Shown: positions 1-4,497 of the stretch, in pieces
Layout of the letters: each line of letters opens with the position of its first letter
Position numbering within the stretch: position 1 is the first letter of the stretch
NCBI GenBank assembly: GCA_012799165.1
Contig: JAAZLU010000207.1
Coordinates: forward strand, 1-6,210
Origin: Clostridiales bacterium
GTDB taxonomy: Bacteria; Bacillota; Clostridia; Peptostreptococcales; Anaerovoracaceae
Direction of reading: 5' to 3'
Length of the DNA stretch: 6,210 nucleotides
Made by a program: the position numbers and the translations under genes
Notes under the pieces: generated by a model
The model's input: the letters and a program-made list of their open reading frames with translations, nothing else
Database searches by the model: none
What the model was told of the DNA's origin: nothing

Positions 1-79
1 TCTTCGGGTTCCATCTTCTGGTCTGGTGACCGAAATGTACGCCGGCCTCCAGCAATTGCTTTGTTGTTACGATTGACAT
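1..79 (-). CDS. rpsB: 30S ribosomal protein S2, N-terminal part (runs off left edge)
   Basis: This is the first 26 codons of ribosomal protein S2, a component of the small subunit that binds late in assembly near the 16S rRNA head and body junction. The translated start, including KQLLEAGVHFGHQTRRWNPK (residues 7-26), is the near-invariant S2 N-terminus, so the identification rests on sequence alone and is firm despite the short length. The ATG at 79-77 is preceded by a good ribosome binding site (GGGAGGT on the minus strand, 95-89) nine bases upstream. The gene continues beyond position 1. In most bacteria tsf (EF-Ts) follows, but that cannot be seen here. A terminator at 190-234 separates rpsB from the upstream dapF, so rpsB should have its own promoter between the two, although I could not find convincing -35/-10 boxes. 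Confidence 0.96.
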   Translation of the reverse strand, partial: MSIVTTKQLLEAGVHFGHQTRRWNPK

Positions 80-170
80 TACTTAATTACCTCCCGGTTA
101 AATCTTCCACCCCGCAGCACCGTCGCACGCAAACCTCTAAAAGGCACCGATGTGCGACCCTGAGGGTGTG
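80..170 (-). promoter_or_regulatory. Structured 5' leader of rpsB, possible S2 autoregulatory element
   Basis: Reading the minus strand, a perfect 7-bp stem GTCGCAC (158-152) / GTGCGAC (128-122) encloses a 23-base segment with a small internal hairpin (CCT 144-142 / AGG 136-134). A second small hairpin, ACCC (167-164) / GGGT (160-157), overlaps the 5' arm of the main stem, so the two compete. The stem is followed by GGTGCTGCGGGGTGGAAG (121-104), then the rpsB ribosome binding site. Leaders of rpsB that respond to S2 are known in some bacteria; that this one does so is inference from its position and pairing. I cannot confirm a match to a described RNA family. Confidence 0.45.
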
Positions 171-189
171 TATAATTGATTCGTTGCAC

Positions 190-234
190 AAAAAAAGAGC
201 GCAACCTGAAGTATTATATACTCAGGCTGCGCTC
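190..234 (-). terminator. Intrinsic terminator after dapF
   Basis: On the minus strand, GAGCGCAGCCTGA (234-222) pairs with TCAGGTTGCGCTC (209-197) over 13 positions with one G-T wobble. The apex extends further through GTAT/ATAC, and seven T residues (196-190) follow. It begins 20 bases past the dapF stop codon, so it should end dapF transcription and insulate rpsB. Confidence 0.93.
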
Positions 235-254
235 ATTGCAAGTCTTTTCATCAC

Positions 255-1094
255 TTATATTGAAAGCTCTTCGTCTGTTATCTCGCCCTTGGCAACTATG
301 TTGGTCGGACCGGAAAGATAAAGGTTTTTAATCTCGTCTCCTTCCCTTTCGATATCTATGACGAGGGTGCCGCCTTCCATATCCACATGAACATCTTTTC
401 CGGAAACCTTACCCTGTGAGCTGAGCACTGTGACGACGGCGCCGGTTCCCGTTCCGCAGGCAAAAGTAAAGTCCTCGACTCCCCGCTCCCATGTGCGCTC
501 GAAAAGATAATCTTCACCTAAAATATCGTAGAAGTTTACATTCGCACCCTTGGGAAAAGCTTCGTAGTAGCGCAGTTTTTTCCCTAAATCAAACAGCTCT
601 TCCTTGGGTATATCCTTCAGGCCCGAAATCTTAACAGTCGCATGAGGCAGGCCCGGATTTCCCAATTCAACATAGGAATATTCGATTTCTTTGCCGTCTA
701 TATATGCCTTCTTGTCGAGCTCTATAACGCTCGGGTCGTTGAGTCTTATGCGATAGTTTCTTTTATCCAGGCGCCAACCGGTGACCAGCCCGGCGGTGGT
801 TTCAACCCTCTGAACCTCCCCCGCAAGACCGTTCTCGTAGCCATATCTGCATATGCATCTGGCCCCGTTTCCGCACATTTCCCCCAACGAACCGTCTGCA
901 TTATAAAAGAGCATGCGAAAATCTCCGCCGCTTTGCGCTTCTTCTACGACCATCAGACCGTCAGCTCCCACGGAGCTGCGTCTCTTGCAGCTGATTTCGG
1001 CAATATAGGGCCAAATCTTCTCAGGAATCCGCTCCTCAATATTATTTACCACTATGAAGTCGTTTCCCGCCCCGTTCATCTTCCAGAATTTCAT
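255..1094 (-). CDS. dapF: Diaminopimelate epimerase
   Basis: This cytosolic, cofactor-independent enzyme converts LL-diaminopimelate to meso-diaminopimelate, the direct precursor of lysine and of the peptide crosslink in many cell walls. The 279-residue length is normal for the family. Both catalytic cysteines are in their signature contexts: Cys74 in MCGNGARC (73-80) and Cys213 in FACGTGTGA (211-219). The N-terminal MNGAGNDF (6-13), NADGS (65-69), GNP (146-148) and SGPT (261-264) motifs also fit the two-lobed DapF fold. The ATG at 1094-1092 follows AAGGGGGG (1109-1102) with a seven-base gap, which supports this start. An A/T-rich TATAAA at 1137-1132 could be a -10 box, but I see no matching -35. 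The gene appears to be a single-gene transcript, with terminators on both sides. No other dap genes are in view. Confidence 0.97.
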   Translation of the reverse strand: MKFWKMNGAGNDFIVVNNIEERIPEKIWPYIAEISCKRRSSVGADGLMVVEEAQSGGDFRMLFYNADGSLGEMCGNGARCICRYGYENGLAGEVQRVETTAGLVTGWRLDKRNYRIRLNDPSVIELDKKAYIDGKEIEYSYVELGNPGLPHATVKISGLKDIPKEELFDLGKKLRYYEAFPKGANVNFYDILGEDYLFERTWERGVEDFTFACGTGTGAVVTVLSSQGKVSGKDVHVDMEGGTLVIDIEREGDEIKNLYLSGPTNIVAKGEITDEELSI

Positions 1095-1137
1095 GATTAT
1101 TCCCCCCTTGCTCCGAGCATCCGTCCTCTGTTTTTAT

Positions 1138-1167
1138 AACACAAAGAGCCCGGATTGTACACCGGGC
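1138..1167 (-). terminator. Probable terminator of the decayed ABC transporter gene
   Basis: On the minus strand, GCCCGG (1167-1162) and CCGGGC (1153-1148) form a perfect 6-bp GC stem with an eight-base loop, followed by TCTTTGTGTT. It lies 27 bases past the stop of the transporter scrap and in the same orientation, so it is probably that gene's original terminator. An overlapping hairpin, GCGCTT (1166-1171) / AAGCGC (1176-1181) on the plus strand, shares two bases and would be mutually exclusive with it. Confidence 0.55.
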
Positions 1168-1194
1168 GCTTACTGAAGCGCAGCAGTTTGCACC

Positions 1195-1260
1195 TTATCC
1201 CCTTTCAGACAGCTTACCGAGGAACTGCTTAGTGCGTTCAGCCTTAGGAGAATCGAAAAA
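1195..1260 (-). pseudogene. 3' remnant of an amino-acid (GlnQ/HisP-type) ABC transporter ATPase gene
   Basis: The minus strand reads in frame to a TAA at 1197-1195 and encodes SPKAERTKQFLGKLSERG at its end. This matches the conserved C-terminal tail of polar amino-acid ABC transporter ATPases (F..P...RT..FL form), the subunits that power uptake of glutamine, histidine and similar substrates. Upstream in the same frame there is a TGA at 1263-1261, and nothing further upstream resembles the Walker B, signature or H-loop regions. More than nine tenths of the usual 240-odd residues are therefore absent. It is a deletion or replacement scar, not a gene. Its probable terminator is still present downstream at 1138-1167. 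A chance resemblance is possible because only about 20 residues remain, but the spacing of the P, ERT and FL residues and the natural stop make that unlikely. Confidence 0.7.
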
Positions 1261-1288
1261 TCAATAAAAGGAGTCTCCGGGCTTTTCC

Positions 1289-1349
1289 AGACTATTAACA
1301 AAACACTTCAAAAGCGTTTGCTTTTTGAAGTGTTTTGCATCCGTAGTCT
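1289..1349. repeat. Nested 61-bp inverted repeat (large stem-loop)
   Basis: Outer arms AGACTA (1289-1294) and TAGTCT (1344-1349) enclose a long inner inverted repeat. The inner left arm CAAAACACTTCAAAAGC (1299-1315) is complementary to GCTTTTTGAAGTGTTTTG (1320-1337), with one bulged T and a GTTT loop. Asymmetric internal loops TTAA (1295-1298) and CATCCG (1338-1343) separate outer and inner arms. The arms are A/T-rich and have no U-tract directly after the stem, so it is not a standard terminator. It could be a small non-autonomous repeat, a remnant of an element end, or a processed RNA hairpin. No target-site duplication is evident at its edges. Confidence 0.75.
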
Positions 1350-1376
1350 AAAACGACCACATAAAAGTGGTCGTTT
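1350..1376 (-). terminator. Terminator-like hairpin downstream of the SDR gene
   Basis: A perfect 10-bp stem, AAACGACCAC (1351-1360) / GTGGTCGTTT (1367-1376), has a six-base A-rich loop. On the minus strand it ends GTGGTCGTTTTAG, a short T run, 113 bases past the dehydrogenase stop. On the plus strand it reads into TTTAATCTTT, so it could work in both directions. The tails are short, hence the moderate confidence. Confidence 0.55.
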
Positions 1377-1489
1377 AATCTTTGGAAAAGAAATCATGTT
1401 ATTGATAGAATTTCAGCCTGTGGTGCAAAAATCGTTAAGCGTTGAAAATTGAAGACTCTTGTATTGCGTAAAAAATAAGTGTCACAAAC
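1377..1489. other. Non-coding spacer between the SDR stop and its terminator
   Basis: I see no convincing coding frame, hairpin or promoter here. A 23-codon plus-strand frame (about 1381-1449) exists, but it has no ribosome binding site and I recognise no family. The stretch may be degenerate sequence belonging to the same variable region as the transporter scrap. Confidence 0.4.
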
Positions 1490-2239
1490 TTAATACATAA
1501 CATCACCGCAGTTCGGCCCCAGAATCTGTCCGACATACAAATTTCCATCCGGTTCGGAGGCTAGCATTACCACTGAAGGAGCGATCTCGTATGTTTCCCC
1601 AAAACGGCCTATGGGCAATTCCGCCAATTTCATTGATCTCCATTCATCCGTTAAGCTATTAAACATCTCGGTTAATGTCGGTCCCGGATTGACACAATTA
1701 ACGAGAATATTATACGGGGCCAGCTCTCGTGCTATACACTTTACAAAGCTCATAACGCCGCCTTTTGCGGCAGAATAATGGCTAAGCTCAATTGCTCCCT
1801 TCTGCGCACATTGAGATGATATGCAAATAATTCGCCCGCTTTTCTGCTTTAACATATGAGGAACTACAAATCTGGTAACGAGAAATTGGCTACGCAAATT
1901 GACTTTAATCATATTATCCCATCTTTCGACGGGCATATCCCAAATCAAGAACTGCTCATCAATACCAGCATTATTTACTAAAATATCAATCCTTCCAAAT
2001 TCCTTGATTACTGCGGCCACCATGTCTATTACAGGGAGTTCTTCGCTCACATCTGCTTGACAAACAAAAGCTTTTCGTCCCATTGCGCGAATTTCTTCTG
2101 CCACAGCGTCTGCCGCCGCCTTACTGTGGATATAGTTCAGTGCTACGTCGGCACCCTCACGTGCCAGCGCAAGTGCGATTTCTCTGCCGATACCCCTACT
2201 TGCACCTGTTACCAATGCCTTTTTGTTCTCAAGTTTCAT
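1490..2239 (-). CDS. SDR-family NAD(P)-dependent oxidoreductase (FabG-like)
   Basis: This is a classical short-chain dehydrogenase/reductase of 249 residues, the usual length, with all hallmarks intact. It has the cofactor glycine motif TGASRGIG (11-18), NNAG (89-92), Asn114 in KVNL, and the catalytic Ser142, Tyr155 and Lys159 (YSAAK), with PG at 185-186. Arg15 in the glycine motif suggests NADPH use. It should be a soluble enzyme reducing a carbonyl or oxidising an alcohol; the substrate cannot be read from the sequence. FabG-type 3-oxoacyl-ACP reductase is the closest family label, but no fatty-acid genes are nearby and the C-terminus (GPNCGDVMY) departs from typical FabG, so I assign no gene symbol. 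The ATG at 2239-2237 follows a perfect AGGAGG (2252-2247) with a seven-base gap. The gene stands alone between its own promoter candidate and terminator. Its isoleucine codons favour ATT (about 11 of 20 by hand count, ATA 4), while the first 21 of rqcH use ATA about half the time, a mild hint of separate origin. Confidence 0.93.
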   Translation of the reverse strand: MKLENKKALVTGASRGIGREIALALAREGADVALNYIHSKAAADAVAEEIRAMGRKAFVCQADVSEELPVIDMVAAVIKEFGRIDILVNNAGIDEQFLIWDMPVERWDNMIKVNLRSQFLVTRFVVPHMLKQKSGRIICISSQCAQKGAIELSHYSAAKGGVMSFVKCIARELAPYNILVNCVNPGPTLTEMFNSLTDEWRSMKLAELPIGRFGETYEIAPSVVMLASEPDGNLYVGQILGPNCGDVMY

Positions 2240-2472
2240 AAGTATACCTCCTCTTTTTTTACAGAATTTGAAAGCTATTTTGAAGAATATAAAATATCCT
2301 TTTCTTTGTCATACAACTACTCTCTATTCATGATAGTTGCCCGGAAATCATCACCAACTGCAATAATCTCGATTTGAGGAAATTTTTTGAAGAACCGGAA
2401 TTTTGCGGAAATGAATTATGATACATTTGATTTTTCTATAACTTTGCTATGTAGAATTATAATTATATTACT
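2240..2472 (-). other. Long 5' leader of the SDR gene
   Basis: If transcription starts from the extended -10 promoter at 2479-2508, the dehydrogenase mRNA has an A/T-rich leader of about 230 bases. I see no strong stem-loop, riboswitch core or terminator/antiterminator pair in it. A 33-codon minus-strand stretch without a stop (2415-2317) has protein-like composition but no start codon before its end. The only firm element is the AGGAGG at 2252-2247 just before the SDR start. Confidence 0.4.
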
Positions 2473-2478
2473 TTTGAA

Positions 2479-2508
2479 ATTATAGCATAATAAATATTTC
2501 TACAGCAA
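2479..2508 (-). promoter_or_regulatory. Extended -10 promoter candidate for the SDR gene
   Basis: The minus strand carries TGCTATAAT (2487-2479), a perfect -10 hexamer with an extended TGN element. TTGCTG (2508-2503) sits 18 bases upstream as a weak -35 (three of six consensus bases). It lies between the rpoZ terminator and the SDR gene, in the correct orientation, which is where an independent promoter is needed. Predicted initiation is near 2472. Confidence 0.6.
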
Positions 2509-2540
2509 GCACCTATCACGCGTTACATACAGAACAAAGC

Positions 2541-2582
2541 AAATGAAAAGGGCGGCAGACTTTCTATCAAAATCTGCTACCC
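2541..2582 (-). terminator. Intrinsic terminator ending the yicC-gmk-rpoZ operon
   Basis: On the minus strand, GGGTAGCAGA (2582-2573) pairs with TCTGCCGCCC (2559-2550), with nine pairs, including one T-G wobble, and one A-C mismatch. The stem extends into the loop through TTT/AAA, and TTTTCATTT follows. It starts 43 bases beyond the rpoZ stop and should separate the housekeeping operon from the SDR gene. Confidence 0.8.
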
Positions 2583-2625
2583 TATCTGGCGGAGAACAAG
2601 AGAGTCATAAGCTTCATCCGCTCTG

Positions 2626-2829
2626 TCACGGTTTTTTATAAGAAATCTTCTGATCGGCAATCTCCGCTGTGGCGACCGAAACGGGTTTGTCGGTATCTAT
2701 TTTCTCTATGTCCACGAGCTTGGGCTTGCCGTCCATTATATCTCTGGCGCGCTTGGCCGCCATAATCACCAATGTATACTTGCTGTCGACCTTAGTCTTG
2801 AGTAAATCGACCGACGGATATAAAAGCAT
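2626..2829 (-). CDS. rpoZ: DNA-directed RNA polymerase omega subunit
   Basis: Omega is the small, non-catalytic subunit that wraps the beta-prime C-terminus and helps RNA polymerase assemble. The 67-residue length fits the short Gram-positive form. The N-terminal part contains the typical YPSVDLL (4-10) and [18 protein letters not shown] (14-31), and the C-terminal half has the usual [15 protein letters not shown] (48-62). The ATG at 2829-2827 follows AGGAGG (2841-2836) by six bases, and that site lies inside the last codons of gmk. One base separates the gmk stop from this start, so the two genes are almost certainly cotranscribed and translationally linked. This gmk-rpoZ pairing is conserved in many bacteria. 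The coaBC and priA genes that often follow in Firmicutes are absent here, and transcription appears to end at 2541-2582. Confidence 0.95.
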   Translation of the reverse strand: MLLYPSVDLLKTKVDSKYTLVIMAAKRARDIMDGKPKLVDIEKIDTDKPVSVATAEIADQKISYKKP

Positions 2830-2830
2830 A

Positions 2831-3436
2831 TTATTCCTCCTTATATTTGTTAATCAGCTCTTTTTCGAGCCCGGCGACCTTGCTGTGCTCGGCGGAAATT
2901 ATAGTCCGCGCGCAGTTTATCGCTTTGTCGAGCTCATCGTTGATAATCCAATAGTCGTATTCGGGAATCAATTCTATCTCCGAAAGGGTCTGCTCCATCC
3001 TAGCTTCGATCTGCTCTTCGGACTCCGTGCCGCGCATCTCTATCCGCTTCCGAAGCTCCTTCAGCGAAGGCGGCAGAATGAATATCAACACCGCATCGGG
3101 ATAGTTATTCTTCACCTGAAGAGCACCCTGCATCTCTATCTCGAGTATTACATCATCCCCGGACTCCATGTGTTCAAGAGCCTTGTGTTTGGGGGTTCCG
3201 TAACGATTGCCGTAAATCTCGGCATTCTCTAGTAGATTTCCGTTCGCCATCTCGCGCTCGAACTCTTCCTCGGAGACGAAGTAATAATGCACACCTTCTA
3301 TCTCGCCGTTTCTGGGCTTTCTCGTCGTCAGGGAAACCGAAAGCCAAATGCGCTCGTCTTCGAGCAATCCCTTGCATATAGCACCCTTGCCTGCGGCGGA
3401 GGGTCCTGAGATGACAAACAATTTTCCCTTGCGCAT
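2831..3436 (-). CDS. gmk: Guanylate kinase
   Basis: Gmk uses ATP to phosphorylate GMP (and dGMP) to GDP, an essential step in making GTP and in recycling guanine nucleotides. The 201 residues match the bacterial family. A P-loop, GPSAAGKGA (11-19), is followed by the guanylate kinase signature [17 protein letters not shown] (37-53), then [13 protein letters not shown] (70-82), LEIEMQGA (98-105) for the GMP-binding region, and the lid segment [13 protein letters not shown] (135-147). Family P-loops usually read GKGT or GKSS; this one has Ala19 after GKG, a small departure. The ATG at 3436-3434 has GAGGT (3446-3442) five bases upstream. It sits 57 bases after yicC and one base before rpoZ, in the usual order. 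Confidence 0.96.
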   Translation of the reverse strand: MRKGKLFVISGPSAAGKGAICKGLLEDERIWLSVSLTTRKPRNGEIEGVHYYFVSEEEFEREMANGNLLENAEIYGNRYGTPKHKALEHMESGDDVILEIEMQGALQVKNNYPDAVLIFILPPSLKELRKRIEMRGTESEEQIEARMEQTLSEIELIPEYDYWIINDELDKAINCARTIISAEHSKVAGLEKELINKYKEE

Positions 3437-3459
3437 AATTTACCTCGTAGTGACTATAA

Positions 3460-3488
3460 ATGCTACAATAAATCCCGACTTTTTTCAA
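3460..3488 (-). promoter_or_regulatory. Possible internal promoter upstream of gmk
   Basis: On the minus strand, TTGAAA (3488-3483, five of six -35 bases) is separated by 17 bases from TAGCAT (3465-3460, four of six -10 bases). It lies in the 57-base gap between yicC and gmk and could give gmk-rpoZ expression independent of yicC. The -10 is weak, and such matches arise easily by chance in A/T-rich gaps. Confidence 0.3.
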
Positions 3489-3493
3489 GAGCG

Positions 3494-4381
3494 CTATTCT
3501 ATATTCTGAACCTGTTCGCGAATTTTTTCTATCTCCGCCTTCAGGGCCAAGACATCGCTCGTTATTCTTATATCGTTCGCCTTAGAACCAATGGTGTTCG
3601 CCTCGCGGTTCATCTCCTGAACGAGGAAGTCTAGCTTCTTTCCAATCTGCTCGTCCTCTTCCTTAAAGATAGCGCGCATCTGAGCGCAGTGGCTGCGCAG
3701 GCGCACCAACTCCTCGGTGATATTCGACTTGTCCGCAAAGACGGCGGCTTCGAGAAGTATGCGATCCTCGGGGACCTCCGCCTCTGCATCTACGAGCTCC
3801 TTTATCCTATCCTTCATCTTTTGGACATAGTTCTTGACGACATCGGGAGTATATTTCTCTATATCATCCGCAATATTCTCTATCATATCGTTGCGCTCTA
3901 GTATATCCGCCGCAAGCTCGACGCCTTCCGCGAGCTTCATCTGCAATAGATTCTCGCATGCAGCTCTCGCAGCCTTAGTAAGGGCCTGCAAAACCACCTC
4001 TTCGTCTTCCTCGGCAGGAATAGCCTTTATTACATCGGGAAAGGACGCTATCATCTCGAGGTTGGCTTCACCGCGAAGGCCGGGAATTTGACTCTTGAGG
4101 AGGTTTAAGCTCTCCGCATAATTTCTTGCGAGCACCAGGTTAAGCTGCAGCTCGACATTCTCCGCCGCTGCGTTCTCTACATAGACGAAGAGATCCACCT
4201 TACCTCTGGGCGCATACTCTTTGACTATAGACTTTAGACTGTCCTCCGCAAACTGATAGCTGCGCGGAAGCCTTATATTGATATCAGAATACCTGTGATT
4301 TACAGACCTAACTTCGACGCTCACGCTCCGCAGTTCGTCCACATATTCACCTCTGCCGAAGCCGGTCATGCTCTTTGCCAT
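3494..4381 (-). CDS. yicC: YicC family endoribonuclease
   Basis: YicC (YloC in Bacillus) is a metal-dependent, ring-forming endoribonuclease involved in RNA turnover. The 295-residue length is standard. The N-terminus has the hallmark SMTGFGRG (4-11) followed by SVEVRSVNHRY (21-31). The C-terminal domain has DKSNITEELVRLRSH (217-231) and the highly conserved GKKLDFLVQEMNREANTIGS (247-266), ending in an EIEKIREQVQNIE helix (283-295). The middle (about 125-205) is helical and charged. The ATG at 4381-4379 follows AAAGGGG seven bases upstream. It is the first gene of the leftward yicC-gmk-rpoZ operon and is divergent from rqcH, as in Bacillus. In many Firmicutes remA lies between yicC and gmk; here only a 57-base gap is present. 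Confidence 0.95.
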   Translation of the reverse strand: MAKSMTGFGRGEYVDELRSVSVEVRSVNHRYSDINIRLPRSYQFAEDSLKSIVKEYAPRGKVDLFVYVENAAAENVELQLNLVLARNYAESLNLLKSQIPGLRGEANLEMIASFPDVIKAIPAEEDEEVVLQALTKAARAACENLLQMKLAEGVELAADILERNDMIENIADDIEKYTPDVVKNYVQKMKDRIKELVDAEAEVPEDRILLEAAVFADKSNITEELVRLRSHCAQMRAIFKEEDEQIGKKLDFLVQEMNREANTIGSKANDIRITSDVLALKAEIEKIREQVQNIE

Positions 4382-4497
4382 AAAATTTCCCCTTTCCCTG
4401 CGCTATACTTTAGCCAAGTATTCAAATTCATGTTATCATTCATGTTACCACAGATAAGATTTTAACATACTTTTAAGCGATTGAATAATGAGGTTTT
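4382..4497. promoter_or_regulatory. Divergent yicC / rqcH intergenic region
   Basis: This 116-bp A/T-rich segment must carry promoters for yicC (leftward) and rqcH (rightward). Candidate -10 boxes are TAAGAT and TAACAT on the plus strand (about 4455-4468) and TATAGC on the minus strand (about 4406-4401), but none has a convincing -35 at the right spacing. The tandem repeat at 4426-4449 sits centrally between the two genes. Confidence 0.5.
4426..4449. repeat. Tandem 12-bp direct repeat in the divergent promoter region
   Basis: ATTCATGTTATC (4426-4437) is followed immediately by ATTCATGTTACC (4438-4449); 11 of 12 bases are identical. The spacing is close to one helical turn plus two bases. Its position between divergent genes makes a protein-binding site plausible, but simple slippage would also explain it. 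Confidence 0.8.

Noticed and set aside
171..197. rpsB promoter with TATACA as -10
   Set aside because: No acceptable -35 lies at 16-18 bases; the position falls in the T-tract and stem of the dapF terminator.
642..1139. Plus-strand open frame of 165 codons
   Set aside because: It is antisense to dapF, whose catalytic motifs are intact, and its translation resembles no family I recognise.
1267..1286. AAAAGGAGTCTCCGGGCTTTT-like segment that could be a damaged terminator
   Set aside because: The left half of the stem is incomplete (only AAAAG/CTTTT pair outside a tiny GGAG/CTCC overlap), so no stable hairpin forms as written.
1289..1349. Integron attC site
   Set aside because: The arms lack the GTTRRRY / RYYYAAC core sites, and there is no integrase or cassette structure nearby.
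2057..2377. Plus-strand open frame of 106 codons entering the SDR leader
   Set aside because: It lies mostly antisense to the SDR gene, has no ribosome binding site, and the translated sequence is cysteine- and serine-rich in a way typical of a shadow frame.
2669..3232. Plus-strand open frame of 187 codons
   Set aside because: It spans rpoZ and gmk on the opposite strand, both of which are secure; it has no supporting start signal.
3174..3488. Minus-strand open frame of 104 codons overlapping the gmk start
   Set aside because: It overlaps gmk in another frame, is rich in arginine as shifted frames often are, and gmk has the conserved motifs.
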